Part shown: piece by piece, positions 44,796 to 53,955 of the stretch
Layout: each line of letters starts with the position of its first letter
Position numbering within the stretch: position 1 is the first letter of the stretch
Source of the DNA: Shinella sp. PSBB067
GTDB taxonomy: Bacteria > Pseudomonadota > Alphaproteobacteria > Rhizobiales > Rhizobiaceae
DNA length: 64,000 nt
Direction of reading: 5' to 3'
Assembly: GCF_016839145.1 (NCBI RefSeq)
Contig: NZ_CP069304.1
Location: forward strand, 186,001 to 250,000
Notes under the pieces: model-generated
Database searches by the model: none
Told to the model about the DNA's origin: nothing
The model's input: only the letters and a program-made list of their open reading frames with translations
Translations under genes and position numbers: made by a program

Positions 44796-45760
44796 GCCTC
44801 GGGGTAGGTGCGTTGTTCGAAAGGTATCGCGGCGATCGCCCGGCGCAGTTCGGCAAGCAGGATCGCCTCCGCCCGCCCGCGGCGGGCCGCGCCGTCATGG
44901 ACGAGATGCACGTCGACGACGGGCGCGCCCTCGTAGGGCGGCAGGCGCCAGAGGCGGCCGGCGCGCACGTCCTCCTCCACGACATGCACCGGCAGCGGCC
45001 CGAAGCCGAAGCCGGCGATGATGAGGCGCTTGACCTCCTCCAGATGCGAGGAGGTGCCGACGGTCTGGCCCTCGAACCCTTCCTGCTGGCGCAGCAGCGC
45101 GACCGGCCACAGCGCGCCGGACATCTGGTCCGTCTTGAAGGAGACGTAGGGCTCGTGGCGCAGCGCCGCCAGCGGCAGGTCCGGCACGCCGAACAGCGGA
45201 TGGCGCGCGCCGCAGAAATAGCCGAAGCTCTCCCGGTAGAGCACCTCGTAGTCGAGCTTGGGATGCCGCTCCTGCACCAGGCAGACGCCGAAGCCGGCAT
45301 CCCGGTTGAGAACGGCCGCCGCCACGTCCTGGCTCGCCATGACCGCCATGGAGAGCGTGACCTGCGGAAAGGCGCGATGGAAGCGCGCCAGCACCTCGTC
45401 GAAGAACGGACAGACGACGTGGCTGGCAAGCGCGATCTCGATATGGCCGGTGAGGTCGCCGGGCTGCTCCTCCATGTGCTCGGGCAGGCCGGAAACGATC
45501 TCGAACAGCGCGACGCATTCGCTGAACAGCCGCTGGCCGGCCGGCGTGACGGAAAAATGCGAGGCGTTGCGCTCCACGAGGCGGCAGCCCATGTGGGTTT
45601 CCAGCCGCTTCAGCGCATTGCTGACGGTCGGCTGCTTGAGCGAGAGCTTGTCGCCCGCCGCCGTCAGGCCGCGCTCCTGCACGATCACCATGAAGGTCCG
45701 CAGGAGGTTCCAGTCGATTTCCCAGACGAACCGCCGTCTCTGCCGCGCCATGCGCATCAT
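44726..45760 (-). CDS. LysR-family transcriptional regulator
   Basis: A 344-residue regulator with N-terminal helix-turn-helix (WNLLRTFMVIVQERGLTAAG, then LKQPTVSNALKRLETHMGCR) and a two-lobed effector-binding domain from about 105. A second ATG at 45751 is also possible. The C-terminal 25 residues are low-complexity and overlap the deacetylase gene end. It is divergent from the thioesterase gene and may control the catabolic genes on either side. Confidence 0.88.
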   Translation of the reverse strand: MMRMARQRRRFVWEIDWNLLRTFMVIVQERGLTAAGDKLSLKQPTVSNALKRLETHMGCRLVERNASHFSVTPAGQRLFSECVALFEIVSGLPEHMEEQPGDLTGHIEIALASHVVCPFFDEVLARFHRAFPQVTLSMAVMASQDVAAAVLNRDAGFGVCLVQERHPKLDYEVLYRESFGYFCGARHPLFGVPDLPLAALRHEPYVSFKTDQMSGALWPVALLRQQEGFEGQTVGTSSHLEEVKRLIIAGFGFGPLPVHVVEEDVRAGRLWRLPPYEGAPVVDVHLVHDGAARRGRAEAILLAELRRAIAAIPFEQRTYPEAQPAREPKPARKDVRLSPSSSQR

Positions 45761-45826
45761 TCCCCAAATTCATGCTTCGGCCGGCGACTATTGCATGAGG
45801 CCATCGGCCGTTAAAGGAGGTTCCGC

Positions 45827-46276
45827 ATGCCGCTTCTCACCTTCCAGGGCGTCGTCTATCCCGCGCAGTGCGATGCGATGGGGCACATGAACGTGCAGTT
45901 CTACATCGCCGCCTTCGACCAGTCGCTCTGGCACCTCATGGCCGCCGCCGGCTATTCGGCGGCCTGGATCGCCGAACGGCAGGAGGGCTGGGCCGACCGC
46001 CGCTACGAGATCGACTTCCGCCGCGAGCTGCCGGTCGGCAGCCTGTTCGAGATCCGCAGCGCCGTGGTGAAGGCCGGGCGCACGTCGCTTTCCACCCGGC
46101 ACGTCCTGACCGACAGGGCGGACGGCGCCCTCTGCGCCGAACTTTTCGCCGTCTCCGTCTATTTCGACCTGGCGCGCCGGCAAGCGCTCGCCCTGCCCGA
46201 TGCCGTCAGGAGCGGGGCGCTGGCGCTCGCGGAAAGCAGAGCGGGCTTGCAAAGCGCAAATCCGAAAGGGTACTGA
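45827..46276 (+). CDS. hot-dog fold acyl-CoA thioesterase
   Basis: A 149-residue thioesterase of the 4-hydroxybenzoyl-CoA type. The catalytic-region motif CDAMGHMNVQFYIAAFDQS lies at about 14-32 and YEIDFRRELPVGSLFEI follows. Small thioesterases of this kind accompany BKACE enzymes in carnitine catabolism, where they hydrolyse the acyl-CoA product. The same pairing here, 2.6 kb from the BKACE gene, suggests it acts in the same pathway. AAAGGAGG precedes the ATG. Confidence 0.85.
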   Translation: MPLLTFQGVVYPAQCDAMGHMNVQFYIAAFDQSLWHLMAAAGYSAAWIAERQEGWADRRYEIDFRRELPVGSLFEIRSAVVKAGRTSLSTRHVLTDRADGALCAELFAVSVYFDLARRQALALPDAVRSGALALAESRAGLQSANPKGY

Positions 46277-46341
46277 TCGGAATCGGCGGGCAGGGGATGG
46301 CTTGTCCGGCATTGCATTGCGCAGACCCGAAGGTGGACAGC

Positions 46342-46953
46342 ATGGAAATTCTGACGGCAGCCGGCCTGACGGCGCTCTTGCAGGTCATTGCGATCGACCT
46401 GGTGCTCGCGGGTGACAATGCGGTGGTCATCGGCCTCGCCGCGGCCGGCCTCGAGGCCTCGCAGCGCAAGAAGGCGATCCTCGTCGGCATCCTCGCCGCG
46501 ACCGTGCTGCGCATCGCCTTCGCCACCGTCGCGGTGCATCTCCTCGCCATCATCGGGCTGCTGCTGGCCGGCGGCCTGCTGCTGCTCTGGGTGTGCTGGA
46601 AGATGTGGCGCGAGCTGCATGCCGGCCACGGCGACGAGGAAGGCCAGGCCCTCGAAGGCGCGCCGCGCAAGACCTTCTTCCAGGCCGCCACGCAGATCGT
46701 CGTCGCCGACGTCTCGATGTCGCTCGACAACGTTCTCGCCGTCGCCGGCGCGGCGCGCGAGCATCCGAGCGTCCTCATCGTCGGCCTTGCGCTATCGATC
46801 GCGCTGATGGGCATTGCCGCCAACTTCATCGCCCGCCTGCTCAACAAGCATCGCTGGATCGCCTATATCGGCCTTGCGATCATCCTCTATGTCGCGCTCG
46901 ACATGATCTATCGCGGCGCGATGGAAGTGATGCCCTACCTCCCGGCGACCTGA
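46342..46953 (+). CDS. TerC/YjbE family integral membrane protein
   Basis: A 203-residue protein with about six helices and the two family motifs DLVLAGDNAVVIGLAA (about 19-34) and DVSMSLDNVLAVAG (about 125-138), whose acidic residues in the membrane probably bind metal. Members are linked to tellurium resistance and to manganese or calcium efflux. It stands alone, and the 66 bp before it show no obvious manganese riboswitch. Confidence 0.88.
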   Translation: MEILTAAGLTALLQVIAIDLVLAGDNAVVIGLAAAGLEASQRKKAILVGILAATVLRIAFATVAVHLLAIIGLLLAGGLLLLWVCWKMWRELHAGHGDEEGQALEGAPRKTFFQAATQIVVADVSMSLDNVLAVAGAAREHPSVLIVGLALSIALMGIAANFIARLLNKHRWIAYIGLAIILYVALDMIYRGAMEVMPYLPAT

Positions 46954-47121
46954 CGGGGCGATTCACCCGTCAACCGGGTGCGGCGGCCGGCAGGGACGAA
47001 AAGCGGGACTGGCGCCCAAGGGGGCTGTTTTTGCCACCAGTATTATGATTGTATTTGAAAAATGGCCTCCGCGCGCTCGGCGCCCGGGCTGAAGGACAAT
47101 CGTGAAAACGGGGAACGTGAA

Positions 47122-48774
47122 ATGAACAGGGAAAAGATCGACATGCGTATTCGCCCGCTGCTCGCCGGCGCGGCCTTCTCGCTGCTGCTCGTGTCGGGCG
47201 GCATGGCGCCCGCCTTCGCCGAGACGCCCGCCGACACGCTGGTCCAGGCCTGGGCCATCGACGACACGATCACGCTCGACCCGGCCGAATCCTTCGAGCT
47301 GACGCCGGCCGAGTTCATCGGCAACGCCTATGACATGCTCGTGCGCCTCGACGTTGCGGACACGACCAAGGTCAAGGGCGGCGTCGCCGAGAGCTGGACC
47401 GTTTCGGACGACGGCCTGACCTATACGTTCAAGCTCAAGCCGGGCATCAAGTTCGCCTCCGGCAACCCGATCACCGCCGAGGACGTCGCCTGGTCCTTCG
47501 AGCGCGTCGTCAAGCTCGACAAGAGCCCCGCCTTCATCCTCACCCAGTTCGGCCTGACCGGCGACAACGTCGCGGAAAAGGCGAAGGCCGTGGACGAGGG
47601 CACCTTCGTCTTCACCGTCGACAAGCCCTATGCGCCGAGCTTCGTGCTGAACTGCCTCACCGCGACCGTCGGCGCCGTGCTCGACAAGAAGCTGGTGATG
47701 GAGCACGCCGAATCCACCACGCCGAACGACGAATACAAGTACGACACCGATTTCGGCTATGCCTGGATGAAGACGCACTATGCCGGCTCGGGTCCGTTCA
47801 CGATCCGCGACTGGCGCGCCAACGAGATCGTCGTGCTCGAGCGCAACGACAACTATTACGGCGAGAAGGCCGCGCTCGCCCGCGTCATCTACCGCCATGT
47901 CAAGGAAAGCGCGACGCAGCGCCTGATGCTGGAAGCCGGCGACGTGGACGTCGCGCGCAACCTGGAGCCGGGCGACCTCGAGGCCGTTTCCGGCAAGGCG
48001 GACTTCACCACCGTCAGCGCGCCGAAGGGCACGGTCTACTATATCAGCCTCAACCAGAAGAACGAGACGCTGGCCAAGCCCGAGGTCCGCGAGGCCCTGA
48101 AATACCTCGTCGACTACGACGCCATCGGCGCGACCCTCATCAAGGGCATCGGCGAGATCCGCCAGACCTACCAGGCCAAGGGCGTGCTCGGCGCGCTCGA
48201 TGCGAGCCCCTACACGTTCGACGTCGCCAAGGCCAAGGAACTGCTCGAAAAGGCGGGCCTGAAGGATGGCTTCTCCGTCACCTTCGACGTGCGCAACACG
48301 CAGCCCGTGACGGGCATCGCCGAATCCTTCCAGCAGACCGCCGGACAGGCCGGCGTCAAGGTGGAGATCATCCCCGGCGACGGCAAGCAGACGCTCACCA
48401 AGTACCGCGCCCGCAACCACGACATGTATATCGGCCAGTGGGGCATGGACTACTGGGATCCGAACTCGAACGCGGAAGCCTTCACCTCGAACCCGGACAA
48501 CGGCGACGACGCCTCCGTCAAGACGCTCGCCTGGCGCAATGCCTGGGACATCCCGGAACTGACCGAACAGGCCAAGGCCGCCCTTCTGGAACGCGATTCC
48601 GACAAGCGCGCCGAGATGTACAAGAAGCTCCAGCAGGAAGCGCTCGACACCAGCCCCTTCGTGATGATCTTCCAGCAGATCGAGGTGGCGGGCGTTCGCG
48701 GCAAGGTCAAGGGCTACACGCTCGGCCCGAGCTTCGATTCCAACCCGCTCGCACCCGTCTCCAAGGGCGAGTGA
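47122..48774 (+). CDS. dipeptide/oligopeptide-type ABC transporter, periplasmic binding protein
   Basis: A 550-residue family 5 solute-binding protein. A signal peptide (about 8-40, ending PAFAET) is followed by the family features LTYTFKLKPGIKFASGNPIT and AEDVAWSFERVVKLDKSP. An ATG at 47143 would also give a normal signal peptide and may be the true start. It begins a five-gene transporter operon. Ligand unknown; the family carries peptides, nickel, haem and glycosides. Confidence 0.9.
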   Translation: MNREKIDMRIRPLLAGAAFSLLLVSGGMAPAFAETPADTLVQAWAIDDTITLDPAESFELTPAEFIGNAYDMLVRLDVADTTKVKGGVAESWTVSDDGLTYTFKLKPGIKFASGNPITAEDVAWSFERVVKLDKSPAFILTQFGLTGDNVAEKAKAVDEGTFVFTVDKPYAPSFVLNCLTATVGAVLDKKLVMEHAESTTPNDEYKYDTDFGYAWMKTHYAGSGPFTIRDWRANEIVVLERNDNYYGEKAALARVIYRHVKESATQRLMLEAGDVDVARNLEPGDLEAVSGKADFTTVSAPKGTVYYISLNQKNETLAKPEVREALKYLVDYDAIGATLIKGIGEIRQTYQAKGVLGALDASPYTFDVAKAKELLEKAGLKDGFSVTFDVRNTQPVTGIAESFQQTAGQAGVKVEIIPGDGKQTLTKYRARNHDMYIGQWGMDYWDPNSNAEAFTSNPDNGDDASVKTLAWRNAWDIPELTEQAKAALLERDSDKRAEMYKKLQQEALDTSPFVMIFQQIEVAGVRGKVKGYTLGPSFDSNPLAPVSKGE

Positions 48775-48810
48775 TCCAGGCCATGCGCCGGAAGGGCCAG
48801 TTCCTTGGGC

Positions 48811-49872
48811 ATGAGTGAAACGGCAACGCCGGCAAGGCGCGCCAACCGGCGCGCCTATGCGAGGCTCAAATCGGTCGCCGGCTTCCTCGTGGTCGTCGCC
48901 ACCACCTATCTCGGCCTGCTCGCCGTCACCTTCTTCATCGGCCGCGTCGTGCCGATCGATCCGGTGCTGGCGATCGTCGGCGACCGCGCGCCGGCGCGCG
49001 TCATCGAGCGGGTGCGGCTGGAGATGGGGCTGGACCTGCCCTACTACCAGCAGTTCTGGCTCTACATGAAGGGCGTCCTGCAGGGCGATTTCGGCACCTC
49101 GGTGCTGACCACGAACCCCGTCATGACGGACATCCGCCGCGTCTTCCCGGCGACGATGGAGCTTGCCACGGTCGGCACCATCATCGGCGCGGCCATCGGC
49201 ATTCCGCTCGGCGTGCTGGCCGCCGTCAAGCGCGGCAGCATTGCCGACCAGGTGGTGCGCATCGTCGGCCTCATCGGCTATTCGGTGCCGATCTTCTGGC
49301 TCGGGCTTCTCGCGCTCCTCGTCTTCTATGCCCGCCTCGGCTGGACCTCGGGGCCGGGCCGCATGGACGTGGTGTTCGAATATACCTTCACGCCCGTCAC
49401 CGGCTTCTTCCTTGTCGACGCGATCTTCAACCGCGACTGGGCCGCCTTCCGCGACATCGTCTCGCATCTCGTGCTGCCGGCCTCGCTGCTCGGCTATTTC
49501 TCCATGGCCTATATCAGCCGCATGACGCGCTCCTTCATGCTCAACGAGCTCGGCCAGGAATATATCGTCGCGGCGCGGGCCAAGGGCCTGTCGGAGACCC
49601 GCATCATCTGGGGCCATGCGCTGCGCAACGCGGCCGTGCCGCTCGTCACGGTCATCGCGCTCTCCTATGCCGGCCTTCTCGAAGGCTCGGTGCTGACGGA
49701 GACCGTCTTCGCCTGGCCGGGCCTCGGCCTCTACATCACCAATTCGCTGCAGAACGCCGACATGAACGCGGTGCTCGGCGGCACCATCGTCATCGGTTCC
49801 GTCTTCATCGCCATCAACCTTCTGTCCGACGTGCTCTACCGCATGCTCGATCCACGAACGAGGACCCGATGA
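48811..49872 (+). CDS. ABC transporter permease, DppB type
   Basis: A 353-residue permease with about six helices. It has LEMGLDLPYYQQFWLYMKGV near 73 and the ATPase contact loop YIVAARAKGLSETRIIWGHA (about 251-270). ATG at 48811 is preferred over TTG at 48805. It overlaps the second permease gene by four bases. Confidence 0.92.
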   Translation: MSETATPARRANRRAYARLKSVAGFLVVVATTYLGLLAVTFFIGRVVPIDPVLAIVGDRAPARVIERVRLEMGLDLPYYQQFWLYMKGVLQGDFGTSVLTTNPVMTDIRRVFPATMELATVGTIIGAAIGIPLGVLAAVKRGSIADQVVRIVGLIGYSVPIFWLGLLALLVFYARLGWTSGPGRMDVVFEYTFTPVTGFFLVDAIFNRDWAAFRDIVSHLVLPASLLGYFSMAYISRMTRSFMLNELGQEYIVAARAKGLSETRIIWGHALRNAAVPLVTVIALSYAGLLEGSVLTETVFAWPGLGLYITNSLQNADMNAVLGGTIVIGSVFIAINLLSDVLYRMLDPRTRTR

Positions 49873-50786
49873 GCGACGCCGCCATGAACCGCCGCGAATG
49901 GCTCCTGACCGACCGGCCGCAATCGCGCCTCCAGGCAAGGCTCGGCCGCGCCTATGTCGCCTGGCGGCGCTTCACCGCCAACCGGCTCGCCGTGTTCGGC
50001 CTGGTGATCATCCTCGGCCTCGTCTTCCTCGCGATCTTCGCCCCGCTCATCGCGCCGCATTCGCCCTATGTCGGCGACCTTGCCAAGGCGCGCCTCATGA
50101 CGCCGGGGCCGGGCCACTGGCTCGGCACGGACGACCAGGGCCGCGACATCCTCTCGCGCCTCATCTACGGCTCGCGCCTCACGCTCCAGGTCGTGCTGCT
50201 GGTGGCGGTCATCGCCGCGCCGCTCGGCCTTCTGGTCGGCACCGTCGCGGGCTATGCCGGCGGCTGGGTGGACGCGGTGCTGATGCGCATCACCGACATC
50301 TTCCTCGCCTTCCCCAAGCTCGTGCTGGCGCTCGCCTTCGTCGCCGCGCTCGGCCCCGGCATCGGCAACGCCATCATCGCCATCGCCATCACCTCCTGGC
50401 CGCCCTATGCGCGCATCGCGCGCGCCGAGACGCTGACAGTGCGCAATTCGGACTATATCCTCGCCGTCCAGCTCATGGGCGCCTCGCCCTGGCGCATCGT
50501 GCTGCGCCATATCATGCCGCTCTGCATCTCCTCGCTCATCGTGCGCGTGACGCTCGACATGGCGGGCATCATCCTCACCGCCGCCGGCCTCGGCTTCCTC
50601 GGCCTCGGCGCGCAGCCGCCGCTGCCCGAATGGGGCGCGATGATCGCCTCCGGCCGCCGCTTCATCCTCGACCAGTGGTGGGTCGCCGCCATGCCCGGCT
50701 TTGCCATCCTCATCGTCAGCCTCGGCTTCAACCTGCTCGGTGACGGCCTGCGCGACGCGCTCGACCCCAGGGGGAGCGGCCAGTGA
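49869..50786 (+). CDS. ABC transporter permease, DppC type
   Basis: A 305-residue permease with the N-terminal family helix (RLAVFGLVIILGLVFLAIFA), GTDDQGRDILSRLIYGSRLT (about 87-106) and the contact loop YILAVQLMGASPWRIVLRHI. It overlaps both neighbours by four bases. Confidence 0.92.
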   Translation: MSDAAMNRREWLLTDRPQSRLQARLGRAYVAWRRFTANRLAVFGLVIILGLVFLAIFAPLIAPHSPYVGDLAKARLMTPGPGHWLGTDDQGRDILSRLIYGSRLTLQVVLLVAVIAAPLGLLVGTVAGYAGGWVDAVLMRITDIFLAFPKLVLALAFVAALGPGIGNAIIAIAITSWPPYARIARAETLTVRNSDYILAVQLMGASPWRIVLRHIMPLCISSLIVRVTLDMAGIILTAAGLGFLGLGAQPPLPEWGAMIASGRRFILDQWWVAAMPGFAILIVSLGFNLLGDGLRDALDPRGSGQ

Positions 50787-51616
50787 GCGCACTTCTGACC
50801 GTCGAGGATCTCAGCGTCTCCTTCCCGACGCGCACCGGCGTCGTGGAGGCCGTGCGCGGCGTTTCCTTCACGCTCGGCCGCGAGCGGCTCGGCATCGTCG
50901 GCGAGAGCGGCTCCGGCAAGTCGCAGACCGGCCGCGCCATCATGGGACTGACCGCCGAGCACGGCGTCATCGCGGCGAGGCGCCTCGAATTCAACGGCAT
51001 CGAGCTTCTCAAGGCGTCGAAGGCCGAGCGGCGGGCGCTGCGCGGCAGGCGCATCGCCATGATCCTGCAGGACCCGAAATATTCGCTGAACCCGGTCATG
51101 ACCATCGGCCGCCAGATCGTCGAGACGCTGCGCACGCACGAGCCGGTCGGCCGGGCGGAGGCGAGAAAGCGCGCGCTCGACATGCTCGCCGCCGTGCAGA
51201 TCCGCGATCCCGAGCGCGTCTTCGACCTCTATCCGCACGAGGTCTCCGGCGGCATGGGCCAGCGCGCGATGATCGCCATGATGCTCGTCGCCGGCCCGGA
51301 ACTGCTGATCGCCGACGAGCCGACCTCGGCGCTGGACGTGACGGTGCAGCTCGACGTGCTCGACATCCTCAACCGGCTGGTCGCCGAGCGCGGCATGGGG
51401 CTGATCTTCATCTCGCACGACCTGCGCCTCGTCTCCTCCTTCTGCGACCGCGTCATCGTCATGTATGCCGGCCGCATCGTCGAGGAGCTGCCCGCCGAAA
51501 AGCTCTCCGAGGCGCAGCATCCCTATACGCGCGGCCTGCTCAACTGCATGCCGCAGATCGGCGCCGACCGGCATCCGCTGCCGGTGCTCGACCGCAAACC
51601 GGAGTGGCGGACATGA
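50783..51616 (+). CDS. ABC transporter ATPase, DppD type
   Basis: A 277-residue ATPase with Walker A GESGSGKSQ (about 39-47; the usual ST is SQ here), signature VSGGMGQR (about 154), Walker B LLIADEPT and a C-terminal peptide-transporter tail with HPYTRGLLNCMPQ. It starts with GTG overlapping the permease stop. Confidence 0.92.
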   Translation: MSALLTVEDLSVSFPTRTGVVEAVRGVSFTLGRERLGIVGESGSGKSQTGRAIMGLTAEHGVIAARRLEFNGIELLKASKAERRALRGRRIAMILQDPKYSLNPVMTIGRQIVETLRTHEPVGRAEARKRALDMLAAVQIRDPERVFDLYPHEVSGGMGQRAMIAMMLVAGPELLIADEPTSALDVTVQLDVLDILNRLVAERGMGLIFISHDLRLVSSFCDRVIVMYAGRIVEELPAEKLSEAQHPYTRGLLNCMPQIGADRHPLPVLDRKPEWRT

Positions 51617-52362
51617 CGCCGGCCCTCGCCATCAACGGCCTCGGCGTCGTCTACGATGACTTCACGGCGCTCGACGCTGTCAGCCTCTCGGTCGCACCGG
51701 GCGAATCCTACGGGCTCGTCGGCGAATCCGGCTCGGGCAAGTCGACGCTGCTGCGCGCCGTCGCGGGCCTTGCGCCGGTTTCCGCCGGCACGATCGCGAT
51801 GGACGGCAAGCCGCTCGGCCAAAAGCGCGACAAGGCCTTCTACCGCAAGGTCCAGATGGTCTTCCAGGATCCCTACGGCTCGCTGCATCCGCGCCAGACG
51901 GTGGACCGGCTGCTGCTGGAACCGCTCGCCATCCACGGTTTCACCGATACCGAAAACCGCATCGTTCGGGCGCTCGACGAGGTGGGGCTCGGCTCCGGCT
52001 TCCGCTTCCGCTATTCGCACCAGCTTTCCGGCGGCCAGCGCCAGCGCGTGGCGATCGCCCGCGCGCTGATCCTCGAACCCTCGATCCTGCTGCTCGACGA
52101 GCCGACCTCGGCGCTCGACGCCTCCGTGCAGGCCGAGGTGCTGAACCTGCTGGAGCAGATCCGCGCCGCCCGCAACCTCACCTTCGTCATGGTCAGCCAC
52201 GACCTTGCCGTCGTCACCCATATGTGCGACCGGCTGATGGTGATGCAGGGCGGGCGCACGGTCGAGGAACTGGCCGCCGCCGACCTTGCCGCCCGCAGGG
52301 TGAACGAGGATTATACGCGCGGGCTGCTTGCCGCCAGCGAAGGCTTCCGCCGCTCCGCCTGA
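51613..52362 (+). CDS. ABC transporter ATPase, DppF type
   Basis: A 249-residue ATPase with Walker A GESGSGKST (about 38-46), Q-loop MVFQDPYGSLHPRQTV, signature LSGGQRQR and Walker B ILLLDEPTSALDASV. Overlaps the DppD-type gene by four bases. It ends only 11 bases from the end of the converging hydrolase gene. Confidence 0.92.
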   Translation: MTPALAINGLGVVYDDFTALDAVSLSVAPGESYGLVGESGSGKSTLLRAVAGLAPVSAGTIAMDGKPLGQKRDKAFYRKVQMVFQDPYGSLHPRQTVDRLLLEPLAIHGFTDTENRIVRALDEVGLGSGFRFRYSHQLSGGQRQRVAIARALILEPSILLLDEPTSALDASVQAEVLNLLEQIRAARNLTFVMVSHDLAVVTHMCDRLMVMQGGRTVEELAAADLAARRVNEDYTRGLLAASEGFRRSA

Positions 52363-52372
52363 CCGCGAGGGG

Positions 52373-53821
52373 CTACCAGGGGCCGACCCTTGCCGAGAAC
52401 TCGCTCGACTGCATCAGGGCGCGGGCGATGGTCTCGCGGCTCGCCGCGCCGGCCTGAAGCTGCGCCACGTAGCCGTCGAGCCCGGCGCCGTCGGCCGGGC
52501 GCCCCAGCAGGAGCCGGTAGAGGAGGTCGACATAGTCGCGGTCGCTGGCAAGCAAGGCCGCGTGCTTTTCCCGGAACTCGTCCGAGGCCAGCATGCCGAC
52601 CACCATGTCGCTCGCATCCGTCCCGCCCTCCAGCGCGCGGACCCAGCCGTCGGCCTCGGCGCGGTCCACCATCCGGCCGAGCACGAGGCAGTAGCCGAGC
52701 GCCGCCTTGCGGAAGGCCGGGTCGGCGATGGCGGCGGTCCCGGCGACGTCGCAGGCCGGCGCGCTCGCCGCGGGCGCCAGGATCTGCCCGCGCACGGCCG
52801 CGAAGGCCGGCTTCGGCTCGCCGATCCGCCATCCCGCCGCGGCGCTCCCCTCCAGCGTCACCAGCCCCATATAGGCCTCGAAATCCGGCGCCCAGTAGGT
52901 CTCGTCGAGCAGTTCGTAGACATGCGCCTCCTCGATGCGGTAGCCGGCGGCAAGCTCCTGCAGCCGTTTCATCCAGCGCACCAGACCATCCGCCTGCTCG
53001 CCGGCATCCTTCTGGCTGCCGAGCGGGTGGTTGAACTCCGTCACAAAGATCGGCCGGCCATAGGCGGCAAGATGCTTGAAGGCCCATTCCGGGTCCTCGC
53101 CGTACATGTGCCAGACGGAGATGTCCCAGCGGATGCCGTCGGCGCGCATGCGCTCGAAGGCGCCGACATGGCCCCAGCCCGCCGTGCCCATCGCCTTGCG
53201 GATGGTCGGGTCGGCCTCCGTCATGCCGTCGGACAGGCCGCGCAGCACGGCGGAGACCTTCACCCAGCGCGGCCCGTAGTAATCCAGCGCGCCGACGCCG
53301 CCGGCCGGGCCCCATTCGCAGGGGTAGACCGTGCCGTCGTCCCGCTTCTCGCAGGGCTGGATGATGGCGAAGTTCTCCAGCTCGTTGCCCAGTTCCCAGA
53401 CGCGGATGTCGTCGCGGAAGCGCGTGCCGAGCGCTTTTGCCAGCGCCCGGGTCTTGTCGTAGAGCTCGCTCGCGCCCATCGCCTGAAGGTCGACGTCGGG
53501 CGTCAGGACCGGGAGGATGCGGATGCCGCGCGCCCGGGCGGCGGCGACGAGCTCCGCCAGCTTGTCCGCCGCGTCCAGCCGGGAGATGTCGACGCGGTAG
53601 GACTGCGCGCCGAGGCTGCCGACGAGGTCGAGCTGGTCGGCGAGGGGAATGCCGGGATAGGAATTGACGGGATGGCCGTTCACGCCCCAGGCGATCTCCG
53701 CCGATGCGGGGCGCAGGCCCGCCGCAAGGAGGAGGATGGCGGCGACGATCCGGATGCCCGCCTGAAACATCGCCTTCGGCTGGAATCCGTGCACGCTCGA
53801 TCTCTCCGCTTTTTCCCGCAT
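52373..53821 (-). CDS. exported glycoside hydrolase-like protein with C-terminal DUF4214
   Basis: A 482-residue protein in two parts. After a signal sequence (about 18-41, ending PASAEI) comes a (beta/alpha)8-type domain with the two acidic motifs of clan GH-A: WELGNELEN (acid/base glutamate about 147) and FVTEFNHP (nucleophile about 262). Residues about 380-482 match DUF4214, with VDLLYRLLLGRPADGAGLDG and TIARALMQSSEF, a helical module common in secreted proteins. An ATG at 53770 gives a more standard signal peptide and may be the real start. Substrate unknown; a polysaccharide role is likely. Confidence 0.8.
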   Translation of the reverse strand: MREKAERSSVHGFQPKAMFQAGIRIVAAILLLAAGLRPASAEIAWGVNGHPVNSYPGIPLADQLDLVGSLGAQSYRVDISRLDAADKLAELVAAARARGIRILPVLTPDVDLQAMGASELYDKTRALAKALGTRFRDDIRVWELGNELENFAIIQPCEKRDDGTVYPCEWGPAGGVGALDYYGPRWVKVSAVLRGLSDGMTEADPTIRKAMGTAGWGHVGAFERMRADGIRWDISVWHMYGEDPEWAFKHLAAYGRPIFVTEFNHPLGSQKDAGEQADGLVRWMKRLQELAAGYRIEEAHVYELLDETYWAPDFEAYMGLVTLEGSAAAGWRIGEPKPAFAAVRGQILAPAASAPACDVAGTAAIADPAFRKAALGYCLVLGRMVDRAEADGWVRALEGGTDASDMVVGMLASDEFREKHAALLASDRDYVDLLYRLLLGRPADGAGLDGYVAQLQAGAASRETIARALMQSSEFSARVGPW

Positions 53822-53955
53822 CCGGAAGGGAGGCTAGCATGTCGCCCGCCTGAGGCAAGGCCGCGCGGCGGCCATCCCGCGGTAACGTTACCGGCCTTGC
53901 CATCGACGGGTCTTTGCGCAACATGGCGGGGCAGAACCATGCCAGGGGAGACGAG

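Noticed and set aside
46277..46341. Manganese (yybP-ykoY) riboswitch upstream of the TerC-family gene
   Set aside because: The gap is only 65 bp and lacks the conserved loops.
46963..49938. 991-codon frame antisense to the peptide-type ABC transporter
   Set aside because: It covers two clear transporter genes on the plus strand; no domain or ribosome site supports it.
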